Below are positions 35,537 to 48,916 of a DNA stretch of 64,000 nucleotides, piece by piece. The notes beneath the pieces were generated by a model. It was not told the DNA's origin. It ran no database searches and saw only the letters and a list, made by a program, of their open reading frames with translations. The position numbers and the translations under genes were made by a program. The first letter of the stretch is position 1, and each line of letters starts with the position of its first letter. The DNA is from Sipunculus nudus (lineage: Eukaryota; Annelida; Sipuncula; Golfingiida; Sipunculidae): assembly GCA_026874595.1 (NCBI GenBank), contig CM049307.1, positions 36,372,862 to 36,436,861 of the forward strand, read 5' to 3'.

Positions 35537-36571
35537 TTTTTAGCCCTCAGCCCTTAGGCTGATGGGCTATTGTCGTCACTCAAGCTGTCCGTCCGTCCGT
35601 CCATCCGGCGTCCGTAAACTTTTACCTTGTGAGCGGGATATCTTGAAAAGGATTCACCGTCAGAATTTCATTTCCTCTGTAAAGATGTATATCGACAAAA
35701 TCTCGGTCAAGTTCGAAGATGGGTGACCTTGACCTATTTATCTACATTTTAGAGCTGATTATAGAAAAACACTTAGATGCTTATTACTCAGGAACCATTT
35801 GGTGGATTTTCACAAAACTTACTATGATTATTGGGACTGATTGTCTGCACCTGCTACACAAGTTTGGTGGCGCCACCTACAATTTCTGTTTTTTAATGAA
35901 TTTTTATCGGATTTTTCAACTTTGGGCTTGTGAGCGGGGTATCTCTAAAAGAATTCATTGTAGGAATTTTTTTTTTCGGTGAAGATGGATATTGACAAAA
36001 TCTCGGTCAAGTTCGAAGCTGGGTGACCTTGACCTATTTTTCTACGTTTTGGAGCTGATTATAGAAAAAAATTTCGAAGCTTATTTCTCTGGAACTATTA
36101 GCTGGATTCTCACAATACTTACTATGCTTGTAGGGACTGATAGTCTGTAACTACTGCACAAGTTTGGGGGCACCACCTACAATTTCTGTTTTTTAATGAA
36201 TTTTTCTTGGATTTTTCAATTTTGGCCTTGTGAGTGGAATATCTCTAAAAGTATTCACAATAGGAATTTTATTTCTTTGGTGAAGATGTATATCGACAAA
36301 ATTACGGTCAAGTTCGAAGATGGGTGACCTTGACCTACTTTTCAAGGTCACAGAGCTTATAATAGAATAAAACTTAGAAGCTTATTTTTCAGGAAGCATT
36401 TGGTGGATTGTTATGAATCATGGTACATACCTCTCCATTTTAAATTTATAACTCAGACATGTACAGATATACATCCATGTGAGAACAGATATTTAGTACT
36501 TTTTACTGTTACCACCTCTAAACACTGTTCTTTTGGCTGAGGGCTTTTGTCAGCTTCTGCTGATATTCTAG
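35537..36571 (+). mobile_element. GCCCTCAGCC-family Helitron-like element, complete
   Basis: Starts TTTTTAGCCCTCAGCC, which pairs with GGCTGATGGGC a few bases on to form a 5' hairpin, followed by a (GTCC)n run. Near the 3' end is GGCTGAGGGC, the exact inverse of GCCCTCAGCC. Then comes a short hairpin (TCAGC-TTCT-GCTGA) and ATATTCTAG|TT. Hairpin plus CTAG before T is the known 3' signature of Helitrons. Inside are three units of about 301 bp, marked by TTGTGAGCGGG at about 35,628, 35,929 and 36,229, each with TCTCGGTCAAGTTCGAAG and GGGTGACCTTGACCTA, and two with a GG(T/G)GGC(G/A)CCACCTACAAT block. Length 1,035 bp, no coding capacity. Confidence 0.75.
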
Positions 36572-39500
36572 TTCATTTCAGGTTAAATGTTTGAGAAGTC
36601 CTTAGTTCCCTGATGCAGGGTTTGTAATTTTAATGAACCCTTAGGTATATTGCAGGTCTGCCAGTTTGGCCTTGTAGAATATTTCATGCATAACCAAATC
36701 TTCACTGCACAATGCTTGCATAAATCTTTTAAAGATTTTGACATTGAAAATGCAGGTGTATTTATCTTCATGGCACTACTTCAGATGAAAAAAAGTGAGA
36801 GAAAAAAAAACGGGGGAAAAAATACAACAACCAAGTGGGCCTGCTGATACTTCATATAAGGCCTTGCTGGACTGCTGTGTGTTTTAACTATTCCTCCCTC
36901 TGTGACTCCTCTGTTGTCCAAATAGTTGATATTCATACATGACCAATTAATATTGGCCAGAGGTCCATACTAAGATCACCAGAATTAAAAAGATTTACAT
37001 GCAATGCTTGAATCCCTTATCATTAAAGAATCCAAAGTAACCTCTATTATTTACCTTATCTATGTATTTCATTTGCATTCTGACATTAGACTCTCACACA
37101 CCTGTTCAGGATTACAGATGATGTTTTTATGTAGGGGCCCACATAGTCGTGGTCATTATATCTTTACACACAAGTATTGATCTACATGCTTGAGAGGTTC
37201 TAAACAAAGGATCCGTGGAAGCTTTTGACAGTGCACCATAATGGTCTTTTATTACAACCCATTACTGTAACAGAATGCCATGTTTATATAGACAATGTGA
37301 AGCTCAGACCCTGTATCATTAGTTTTGACTTTTCTATTTGACAGTTATGAATAATTTATTCTGCACAGCTGGTGGCAAGGCAATGTGAGGAATAAATCCA
37401 GCAAGGTTGCATTGGCATTAATCCGCTAGGGTTGCTTCACAGAGCCATTTTCATATTTAACTTGAGTACTTGGCAAGGAATGAGAACAAAAAGGGTGCCT
37501 GTATTTGGATTCATATTCAGAGTAATTTTGCATTACATTCATTTTTTGTTGTCTATCCAGTTAAATAAAGAGCTTGGTTTCATTACATGTCCTCACTAAT
37601 AAATGTAATGTTTCAAGGAGAGACCAAGACCGAACTGCAAAGAAAAAGCAATACTTGATATGTGACTTCTCATATCTAGATTGCCACCACGATTTAATGA
37701 TGTCTTCCTTTTCAATTGGAAGATTATTCCTAGCAGGTCTCTGGAAGACTGGAGGACAACTTTTAGAAATCCTGGTTAGAGAAGAACCAACTAACAAACA
37801 AGTGCAAAACAAGAAAAATAATGTGTGGGAATTATCTCTTCAAAGGGCAAGTTGTATTCAGTTAAATATCATCAGTTAAAGAAACATCATGCTGATAGAG
37901 CCATAACCTCAGGTCGTTTCTACCACAGTAAAGCCTTATTGGAATAAAAATAACCATCTGCAACAATTATCTATGTAAGAAACTGGTTTATTCTTTGTAC
38001 CTTAATAGGAGTATTAAATCTATGCATATTTCTCCATGTATACAAGACTTAGCTTTTGGATTCTTTAAACCACAGTCAGGACAGAAATGCCAGTACTGCA
38101 CTTTGCCAGTTTCAATTATGTCTCCATGTAGGCATGAACTGCTTATGGGATCTCATGTTTTTATTCTGGTTTTGTCATGCGTGACCTGTAGAGGATTATG
38201 TGAGAGGCCAGAACCTGGGAGGATTCTTCAGTAGGTGCTTAATGTGGGAGAAAAGAAAACACATCAGGCCAGGGCATTGTTTGATAACTGTCCTGAACAC
38301 TACACCTGGGAATATATGTATGTAACCTGTCTAAACAAGGTAGCTTGCACAGATGTCTTGCCCCAGACAGATGAAGAATATGTTGACCCAAGACTGAGAA
38401 AGGAGCTCTTCTGAAATATTAAACAGAAACTGGTCTAAACACTAGGGCCTTTGTGTCATGTTTTGTCCTTATATTGTGTTAACTTTTTGTTAATTTTCAC
38501 TTTGTTTCTGCCCTGAACAATCTTACAGAAGAAAAACATTTCTGGAAGTTAACTAATTTTGAGTATGGTAAAGAAAAAGGAAATGTTGCAGTGCATAATC
38601 CAAGATGGTCAGTGATCAGGAAAACAGCTTTATTTAAGGATAAAAACTACAAAAAGACAAGGTAGAAAGTGCTGAAATAAAAAAAAATTGTTTTTCCCTT
38701 CCGGTGTCTTAGAAATATTTGATATCTGTGAATTTTGAAGTTATTTAAAGTATTAACTTAAATTTATATGAATATATGAAAGTGGATATCCTAATTATGG
38801 CTACTGTTCCAAAGTCTCATGGTAAATCTTAAGTTAAACAGATCTAACAGGCTTTTATGTACATTGTTGATAATTCAATACAACTGGACATAAGTGAGTT
38901 ACTTGAGATGCCGAGGTGACACCTCTGTTCTATACAGATATTTATATTTCAACCTGAGCAAAATCATCTGAAATTAAGGATGGCCTGTTGCACTGTTTTC
39001 TTCCAACCATGTGACCTGCATCTGGTAAGTAGTGCCACTTGTATTTGAGATCATCCAAAGGCTTATGTGACCTTCATTCCTATATTATATCCACAAGTAT
39101 ATCTCTCACGTTGTATGTAGCGCTTTTGGAGGTACTGAGATACTCTTTCCATTTTGGCTGCTGGCCTCTAATTCAGTATAAGACAACTTTAGTATGATCT
39201 CCTGCCTCCTGCTATGCCTGAATTCAGGACACTGAGATTTATGCAAATTTATACATCTAATTTTAACCATTAGTCATTATTAGAGTACTTAATCATTAAT
39301 GCAACCATGTTTTAGACCAAGTTTCTGCCTTTAACTATGTTCAGGTTTGCTTAGCACCCATGAATCCAACTCACAGATCCAGTTTTCTCTTGGGTGTTGA
39401 GGCAAGAAATTATTTAAACTGCATAAAGTATTTGTACTTGTGTTTTACATGGAATCATTACCTTAAATTATCAGGTCTGTCTTAGCAAAAATGCTGTTAA

Positions 39501-42067
39501 TTTTAGTGAACCCCTGATGAACCCAATTTGTTCCACATAACTGCATGGTCCATATAAATTTTGGTGATGTCACACTTGCAAGTTCTGACATTGCTAGTCT
39601 TTAGATGAAGAATGCATCCTTAACTATCAACATGATGCGTCATAACATAATACAACATAAAATAAGATGAAATGCATCTTAGCTTCACAATGTGTACACA
39701 ATCGATACATCCATCCATATATTAATGAAATATACATAGACCAGCAGCAGTGCACAGCCTTCAAGGAACAGTCCAGACTGTTAAGTTACTGCTTGTTAAG
39801 CAACCTTCCTCCCTCATTATTCAACAAAAGAGGAGTTTACCAGATCATTAGCTTTCCCATTACCTCTTACATTATGCTGTTACTAGTTCTTGTTACCTAT
39901 CAGCTTGTATCAGACAGTGTGCAAAAGCTGAGTGCTGAGAGTCAGGTTTTATATTTACTTAGCTGACCCCTAAAATTAGTGTTGGACATCTTCCCCACAA
40001 ATTCTTCAAATTAAGATTAAAAAGTTTTTCAAGCCAAGGGGTTTTGGCAGAGGTTGTTATTTACAGCCTTGTCAGTACTTCTAGAGTACCGGTATTCTTA
40101 AAGATTAATTGTTTGTACACTTGATGTTCCAAAAAACTAGAAAGACCAAAATAAATGTCTTCCTTTTCAATATCTTTCCCAATATGTTGCAAGTTTATCA
40201 TCTGATGTCATCTCAACCATCATTCTGATGATTTCAAGCTACCTGCATGACTTCTCCAAAAAAGTTTTGCCCTAAATTAATTTTTCATTTGACTCAATAT
40301 GCTAGTTTTTATCCAAGATAAAATATCACATGATAATATGTCAGAGGGCCATAGGACATTCACTACTGGTGTATTGTTCATTTATTTGATAGTGTCAGGG
40401 TATATAATCTAAGTGGAAAGCACCCAGAAAATTATTTATTTTAGCATCCAATGAATTTTAAACTTGGACTGCTTTTTGGATAAGTATATTCAGTCCCTCC
40501 TCCTACATATACAAGACTCCAGAACTGCATTGTTTTGTGTTTATAGGGCCAATATGTTAATATGCTTTGATGTTAATACAACACCCTTGCTGGCTGTATC
40601 CACCATGGGATATTGAACCAGTTATATGAGGAATGCTCACAAGATGAGGTAGCTGAACTGGTGTGTTTGGGGGGGGGGGGGGGGGCAGGGGGAGTAGGTA
40701 CATTATCTCCAGCACAGTTGTGAGTGAATCCTCTTCATCTTCAGTCTTTCTGCAGCAGTCCCAAAAAGGACACAGAACAGTGGGCTGTTGTTACGTTAAA
40801 CGGACACACCACCCACACCAGAAATCACTGCAGCCATTTACCTCTGAAATGGTGTGATGGTTGCCATGGCAACAGAGGAAATAGCAAGGGAGGTTATTCT
40901 TGGCTGCCAATCTGAGCTACAGGTTACTATGGCAGCGCAATCTGTGGATTAAGTCCTCAAGGTTCCCAACAGGAATATCCATATGAATCAATTAACTTAT
41001 GATGTGGAAAAACTCAATTAATGGGAAGGATTAAGTCATATCTGTTACCTAGGAAATTGTGCTAAAACAACAAAAACTTATTTAATGTCAGTCGCCGGTC
41101 TTGTGAAAATAATTAACTTATGTCAAAGCATAATTAGTTTTAATGATAACCTGTGAATACCATTACAAAGGAGGCGGCTACAAAATAATGTCACCAGACG
41201 CCATGTCTCTCTGTCTGTCTAATATGTATAATTACATATGCTATTTTGAAATAGCAATATTCATTGCTCAGCTTGATATGCAGATCCCTTATGAGTGAAT
41301 TAGTATATGATATGGGTAATTTCATATTTTAACATGAATTAAAACATTTTATATATCTGAAATTATCTTTTCTCATCAAATCATTTTATAAATTCACACA
41401 TACACATGAGAAGTTACACAAAATGAAAAGTCATATTGCCTGCCGGTTTCTTTATTGTGTTCTAATCTTAATAGTTTGACTGGCTCAGTCCCATTTAATA
41501 TTCAGTCATCTGTTTGAGCATATCATTCAGTGGTTTGTTTATAATTTATTTTACTGGTATATCTGGATACATGGTAGCTAGCCAGCACAGAGACACTGTG
41601 ATACTTTTCATAAGCTTTCTTTTAATTCTCTGAGGATTACGCTCCCGAGGCAGCAAAAATCTTGCGCTTTTAAAGAAGCTACAGATTTTGTGCTGCCTGC
41701 TTTGACCGTTTATGATTTACTTAAACACCAGGTGGTGCACATGGGCCTGTCTGCTGAAAAAAACTGCTGATGTGACGAGCAGCCAACCAAATGCAAGTCA
41801 ACAAACACTTGACAGGCATCAGGCTCCGCCCAGAAACCACGTGTGGGGCAATTCTCTCTCAGCCTGTGGCCTGTTCAAATGGTCGCCAGGGCGATGAGCT
41901 GTCACTCAAAATGAAATAAACAACATTGGCTCTGTGTATTCCTCACTTGGCTGGTAAACCGTGTTGTCTTCAGCACGGGGTCTTATCTGATTGGACAAAA
42001 ATACAGTGCTCCCCTCTGGTGTAGAGATTCAGGATACAAGGCCATAACAAACAGCACTTACGATATA
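36572..42067. other. Intronic stretch with a G tract, otherwise unassigned
   Basis: Contains a G17 tract at 40,669-40,685. The frame at 37,574-37,879 is open on both strands but has no recognised domain or splice context. Nothing else could be assigned. Confidence 0.45.
40669..40685. repeat. Poly-G tract
   Basis: Seventeen consecutive G residues. Confidence 0.95.
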
Positions 42068-42125
42068 GGTAGTTGGCCTATGGGTAAAGCGCTGTGTAAA
42101 GAGCCTATCTGAGGATTTGAATGTA
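42066..42125 (+). repeat. Possible tRNA-derived SINE remnant
   Basis: TTGGCCTATGGGTAAAGCGC resembles an RNA polymerase III A box in tRNA-derived SINEs (compare TGGCCTAGTGGTTAAAGCGC). It is followed about 33 bp later by GGATTTGAATG, a degraded B box (canonical GGTTCGAATCC). No tail or second copy was found. Low confidence because both boxes are imperfect. Confidence 0.3.
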
Positions 42126-42844
42126 TTGTGTTGATCTCTCAACATAGAAATTTGTTACGTGAACAATTAATGGGAGAGTTGCTAAATGGGTATTGTTGAA
42201 GGGTAGTGTAACTGTCTCTACCAACAAGGTTGAAGGAGTTTTATGTTAACACCCGTGCTTGCATCTGTTAGTCTATTTCATGGGTACAAGCTGTCAAAAG
42301 GGTTCATGGAAATTTTTTGGGGTAATCGGTACTGAGGCAATAGTGCATTGCAGATTTGAAATGTAGGTAAATGTGGATAAAGGGTTGTATGTATTGGTGG
42401 TGCTCATCTGTCTTTCCTTACAATGCTTCACACATGGATGCTGACATCTGGTACCAGAATTTTGTGCTATTCTGATCCCAAAGTTTGTGAATAAAACATT
42501 GCGGAAAGTTTATACAGTTTGTGAATTCAAAATAGTTTGATATAAAGTTACAGGTATGCAGTTTTATGTCGGTGCATGCCTTAAATATGTACATAGGTAA
42601 TATATGCCAGTTTATCAACCAACTAACCATATAGCCATAGCTATCAAGATTCTCAAATGGTAATTTGATCCTTTTGTAATGGTTTGAATCAGTAACATGC
42701 ACTCTACAGTTAAACTTTCATCCATGACATTTAATTCCAAAATTATTTTATCAGCTGAGAATGAGGATTTAACATGTCAGAATCATTGCCAATCTTAGTG
42801 ATGTCCAGATCGTGATGTGATTTGATATTTAAGTCCATTCAGGT

Positions 42845-44402
42845 TTTTAGCTCAGCTGACTATAAGTCATCTGAGCTTTAGTCATGGTCCTTTGTCCGTC
42901 GTCCGTCCGTCTGGCCGTCCGTTAATAGGGCACGTTTTAAAACCGTTGGACCTACGAATCCAAAATTCTGCATTCCAATAGATGTCCCCAAAATCTCCTA
43001 CCATACCAAAAATTGGGTCATTAGGACTTCGTTCCTTTGAGATATTAAGGAAAAACCTCCGTTTTCCATAAAAAAGCCATTGTTACACTTCAAAGCTGCC
43101 TAATATCAAAAGCACTGATCTGTTTTTAATCATATTTAGTATTCATATTTTTCCATACATTTTCTGTGCACATACCAAAAATTAGGTTAGTATTGGGTAT
43201 TATTTTGAAGTTATGGGCCCAAATGTAATGCAGTTTCTTAAAAATCAGGAAATATATTTGCTCACTTAACATAAGAATTGCTGAGGCTGGAGACTTTTTT
43301 CAGGAATATAACTTTATTTAATCAAGATTCAATTGTTTATCCAAAATTAGATCTGAAATTCGCAAATTTTTCAAGTTAATAGCATAAATAAAAAATCAGT
43401 ACCTTAAATTTTGTCCAACTTTGGCAATGGCACGTTTTTTCCCTGTAAGCACTGTTGATTTAATTTTCACAGCATATATACATAAGGATTAAATCTTTTG
43501 AAATCTGAAATTTCAAAGGAATTGTTTGAAAAGAGTAGCTTTTATTCAAGTTTTCATACACCATGTCAAGTGTTGTTTACATCTGGCCCACCTAGTAATA
43601 CAGTCTTCACTTGCATTATGTAACCCACCCCAGGCAGCTTGCCTTGGCTCAGCTTGGCCACTACTAGCAGGCTTTCCCTCTGCCCTGCACTCCCAGCCCC
43701 CCCCCCCCCCCCAGCTGGTGCATAAACTAGATGAATGTTACAATTTTCTGTATTTTATTTTATTTTTTGGCTATGCTACATTTTAGATTTTGTATTGTAC
43801 CACCAGGGTTACAATGATTAAAGTGCACATTTAATTGTCCACAAAGTGATGTATTGCTATGAAAGTGTGGATGTTCATCAGAGTGCTCATTAAAGATTTT
43901 AATTTGTTTGACTTATAACTCATGGTTGTATCAGTTGTTACATGATACTGGCTAAATAATCAAAATTTATATTGCTGATCCTTTATTTCAGTTCATAAAA
44001 TTAAACATTCGCAACTCCAGTTTGCTCCTGGTATAATATATTGGGTGTTTTGATCCTTGGATTAATTTTAACACATGTATTAGTTTCATAGTTGAGAATA
44101 CTTTTCTTTTTTCCTGATACAATTTAAATAAATAAAAATATTTAAATTTTTCCTGTTAGTGCTGTGGATTTAATTTTCACAGCATGTACACATTAGCATT
44201 TCATCTGTTAAAATCTGAAATTTGAAACTAATTGATCAAAAACCGTAGATTTTATTCAAGTTTCCAGGTACCAAGTCTTCATTGTTTACATCAGGTCAGT
44301 ATAAATGCAGTGTACTGGGCAGTTACATAACACCTTCAGGTCTGACCTACTGCCACTGTGAGTGTCTGGGTCAGGCTGGGTCAGGCAGTAATTACCAGAG
44401 AG

Positions 44403-44458
<56 letters not shown>

Positions 44459-45789
44459 GGTACTATAAACTAGATACATTAGCTATAAATGTTGATGCAA
44501 TTTAGAAATGTGAAGCAACTGAAATATTCACAATCGCATCTATGTTATACTGTAAATTTATAGTAACATTCGTAAACCTGAATAAAAATTATGTAATGAA
44601 AAAAAGGAATAAATGCAAATATTGTTAATTTTTTATTGGCTCAGTAGAATGGGGAAAAAAATGATTTTCATTGTTTCTCCATCTTTCTGTCTGTTTTAAA
44701 TATTTAATGTTCATGAATTAACTTTTTTTTTTTAAAAAAAAAAGCACTGTTGAATTAAATTTCATATCCTGTATGTTTATGCAAGGGTGTTTTAACTCTC
44801 ACCATCCCCTTCTTCATCCCACTGAGGCTTTGCTCCTTGGCACTGTGAACAATAGTTCTATGGCTATAGCATAAAATTTAATAATTAAAGAAAATATCTG
44901 CAGAGAGACAGAGGCGTTGTAACTCTGATCATAACACAACACCCCCCCCCCCCCCCAATCAAGTCATTGCACCTGTGGATAGGGGACGTTATGGCAACTG
45001 TATACATATCATAAAATTGGTAAAAAAGGTTTACCAAATAAATTGGATCTCATCAGACAAATGTGTAAACTGTTGAACTGTCAACAGCTTATGAAAAATG
45101 TAACCAATGGAAAGGCATGGTCTCAAATATTATTTGCAACATTTTCTTCAATCATATAAACCAACCATGGCCCAAATTACCTCTTCCTCTCAAACTTCAT
45201 CTACATTTCATCATATTTTCAATATTTTAACCTTCTAGGTGGTTCAGTAATGTTGACCATTTGTCCATAGGTACCTATGTACATGCCAGAAATTGTCAGT
45301 ATTGTGTAATATGTAGATGTGAGGGTCATCAAAATAATGTACCTTGTCAAGACCGATCTTGTCAAGATATCATGTCATACAGTCACAAATTCATAAATCC
45401 CCTCATCAGCATAGTTAATCATAACCTTGTATCTGTCAAATTGAAAGCTTGCAGTTTTCATTACACTATAGATCCTTCAACAAATAGCCTTATCATCATT
45501 ATACCACTGCTTAGTATACTGTCATTGCATTCATATTTGCTCAAATAAATTGTTTTTTTCGACCCCACCTAAATAAATAAAAAATAAACCACTATATTTT
45601 ACTCCATATTAATCCATCAGTCAGATTATTTCATATATCATTTACTCACATATTACATTATATTCCTTTATAAAAGCCCAACATTACCATGATATTCATA
45701 AGCTTTTTCTACTCAATATAGTATAACAATGGTGATACATTTATAGTCCAATCATGATCAGCTGAGCGCCGTGACCCATGGGTCCCTTG
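42845..45789 (+). mobile_element. GCTCAGCTGA-family Helitron-like element, full-length copy
   Basis: Starts TTTTTAGCTCAGCTGACT, whose arm pairs with AGTCATCTGAGCT (one mismatch) as a 5' hairpin, then a (CCGT)n stretch. It ends ATCAGCTGAGCGCC, GTGACCCATGGGTCCCTTG|TTTT. GCTCAGCTGA near the start and TCAGCTGAGC near the end are exact inverted repeats. Three internal units are marked by GTAAGCACTGTTGATTTAAT-like blocks at about 43,445, 44,155 and 44,742. The copy carries a C16 tract (43,697-43,712), a (CT)n tract (44,405-44,456) and a C tract near 44,942. Length about 2.95 kb, no conserved protein. Shares its last 1.3 kb with 30,066-31,352. Confidence 0.75.
44405..44456. repeat. (CT)n microsatellite
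   Basis: About 26 CT units inside the full-length GCTCAGCTGA-family element. It is absent at this site from the other copies. Confidence 0.97.
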
Positions 45790-47865
45790 TTTTTTAAATG
45801 TTTAATTTTGTATTTTAATTTTCTTTGTTTTCATTTATAGAGCAGATGGGTCTGCTAATATAGATATTCCTGGCTGATAAAAAAATGAGTGCATAAAGGT
45901 TAAAATGCATCATTATCAAAAGCCATAAAGCCATGTGTAAGTAGGTGCTGTTTGTGCTGGGTCATCAATAGAAGTAAGGTCTGAATCATCATATGTTTTC
46001 AAGTATAAAAAATATCAGTCTGCCATATGTAGTTTCAAATGAGATGTGTTCCTCCAGGAACAAGTTATATTATCAGGAATATCATCAATATATCTCACTC
46101 AGAGCCTGAAGGGTTCCCATAGCAACCTCAGCGGCAGCAGTATAACAATACCAGATTGTAGGCAGTTGATTTTGATTTAGATGGCTGTCTGATCAAAGAG
46201 ACTCAGCTTTCTAGATGAAGGATAATTGTTACTCTTGTAACAGTTAGACTTGTTCAAGAACACTCTGAATCATCTGAGATCATTTCTGTATCACTTCCTA
46301 CCCAAATGCCTCCAGGTATATGTCAGAATTGTATGTAATAAACATCTAACTAGTGATTCAGAAATACTGCAACTCTCTTTTTTACCTCTAGATATGAAGA
46401 TGAAATGGCAAAACACAAACCTAAAAGGGTTATTTCAGATTTTAAGTATGATTTCAACACTGCAAATACAGCAACATTTTAAGGTGGAGCATCTTGTCCT
46501 GTCCAATAAACCATGAACAGCATAAGAAATAGGTTAGCAAAAACAGTAGAACAGGCCTACCTCTATGACTTTCAAAACAAATCATGTAATTTTGAAGACA
46601 TATCAAACATTTATGTCGAGATGTCATATTCAAAACCAAAAATTGTGTGCTCATAACAGGATATGCTCATGTTACCAGGGTGGCTGCCATCCCAACCTGC
46701 CAGGCAAAATATTACTGCTTTTCTTTCTCACATCTCATGGATTTTACAGAAACCGCTCATACCTTATGACTATAAGCACATTTTTATGCAGACATAATGA
46801 ACTCAACTATAAATTATGTACAAACCTTGAAATTGAATATTTAACCAGTATTTATTATTTCTGGCCAAATATCAAATCTGATCTTCACACCCAACAGACA
46901 GTACTTCAACTGTATATAACCCAAATGCCTGTGGGTCAGAAATATTTTTGCCTAATATTCTGTGACCAAAAGGTTTATGGCAGAATCAGCTACGGACAAA
47001 TACAGAATTGATTTAACGAAAATCTGATGTAAGAATTCTCTCATATCTTTGAAATATCTAGGAAATGGCTAAACACTGGTACCCATGTACTTATTGTTAT
47101 TTAAAGTATTTAAAAATAGAAGGTACCTGCAGAAGCAATTCTACATGAGCAGATTTTCCTGGTAGGATTAGAGGACTCTGGTGTATCACTTTAAAGGCCT
47201 TGTCAGAGCTTAGCTAGTCCAGAGACATGAGAACAAAGAATGTTATAATTATGCTGCGGGTTATATTTCTCAGCTTGAGCCATATTTAGGAGGACAGCAG
47301 TCAATACTAGATAGCATGTCTTCTATCCCAATACAGCAGTCTCACAGATCAGACAAAAGCTGGCTCCTACAGCTGATCAGGTCTTTAAATAGGGAGTGAC
47401 TGATGGATGGGTGTGGTCTGTTGTTTTTGATTTCTTGTTCAGTTTTCTAACGAGGTCCATGGAGCCTTGTTGTATTGAGGGAGTGACAGCAAATAGGTTT
47501 GTTTGATCCATGTTGAGATGCTGGATCATCCTGTGAGGCAGCAGTTGCATCTTCTTGATGCTGTGCTGCGTTTCATTGGTACTAGTAGCAACAAAAAATT
47601 TACGGTCTTCTGGGATTTAGACATCTCATTTGTTGCATTTTCAAGACTCACAACTTTGAGATTTACATACATAACTTAAGCAAAGTATGATTTATATAAG
47701 TCCAGTCTTAACAGATGGTAATTTGTTGTGAAAATTTGATATATATTTCATTATATGAATGTTTTCTGAAGATTATTCTGTAAGAAATCCTTTGAAGTTA
47801 TCATTACATGTTGCGTATCATTACATGTTGCGTATATACCATAAGTGCCCTCACTTCAGTATGTG
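45790..47865. other. Intronic stretch with no identifiable feature
   Basis: Frames at 46,250-46,516 and 46,565-47,011 are open but show no known domain, and codon choice follows the local AT-rich composition. Confidence 0.45.
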
Positions 47866-48640
47866 GGTCTTCATTATGGAGAGCTTTCAGTGAAGTCACA
47901 TGGCCATCTTCAGCATGAAGAGCTTTCAGTGATGTCACATGGCCATCTTCAGAGCTTTCAGTGATGTCACATGGCCATCTTCAGAGCTTTCAGTGATGTC
48001 ACATGGCCATCTTCAGAGCTTTCAGTAATGTCACGTGGCCATCTTCAGTATGGAGAGCTTTCAGAGATGTCACTTTGCCTTCTTCAGAATTTGAGCTTTC
48101 AGTTAAGTCACATGGCCATGTTAAAATAGATAGCTTCAGTGATGTCACATGTATGGCCATCTTTAGCATGGAGAGCTTTCAGTTAATTCACATGGCCATC
48201 TTCAGCATTGAGAGCTTACAGTAAAGTCACATGGCCATGTTAAACCCAGAAAGCTTTAATGATGTCACATAGCCATCTTCAGAACTGAAAGCTTTTACTG
48301 ATGTCACATGACCTTCATCCAAACTGAGAGCTTTGTTATGTCACATGGCCTTCTTCAGGTGCAAGAGCTTTCAGTGATATCTTCAGAACAGAAAGCTTTC
48401 AGTGATGTATCATGGCCATCTTAAGAACTTTAGGAATATCTTCATTGATGTTACATCATCAGATAAAAGAGCTATCAGTGATGTAACTTGGCTATCTTCA
48501 GCATGGAGAGGTCTCAGTGATGTCACATTGCCATTTTCAGAACTGACAGCTGTCGGTGATGTCAAATGACGGTCTTCAGAACTGAGAGTTTTCAGGGAAA
48601 TCACATGGCCATCTTCTACATAGAGAATGAGCTTTTTTAG
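47866..48640 (+). repeat. Minisatellite, 32-bp and about 42-bp units
   Basis: About twenty units of AGCTTTCAGTGATGTCACAT followed by GGCCATCTTCAG. The shortest units are 32 bp and are nearly identical at 47,930-48,030. Others carry an extra 8-11 bases (such as CATGAAG or TATGGAG), giving about 42 bp. Later units (48,240-48,640) are more diverged. Each unit contains TGATGTCA (a CRE-like octamer) and GTCACATGG. On the minus strand the longer units give a repeating peptide of the type EDGHVTSL, but 32-bp units break the frame. Confidence 0.9.
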
Positions 48641-48916
48641 TGTTTCATAGAAACAAATACCATCAAATTGCATCTCAGTGAATATGGTCTGCTTCCATCT
48701 CCCATTTAATGTTTTTACATTCAGAAATTATTTTAGTAATTACTTTATTAATTTTTAATCATAAATGCATCTGTATGTCTGATGGGACCTTAAACATTAA
48801 TGAAGACTTTGTCCAGTACAACCTGTCTGCCAGTTTGGGTAGACAGGTTGGCTTCAAACTGATCACAGGACCAATTTTTTGGAAAACCTCATAAACTTAT
48901 ATCCTTATAGACAAAT

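Noticed and set aside
37561-37879. Open frames on both strands of the same interval
   Set aside because: No domain recognised, and both strands being open in the same interval argues for chance.
46565-47011. 148-codon open frame
   Set aside because: AT-driven composition, no domain, no splice support.
47866-48640. Array resembling CRISPR repeats (about 32-bp units)
   Set aside because: Units are contiguous or separated by 8-11 bases with no unique spacers; the context is an animal intron. It is a minisatellite.
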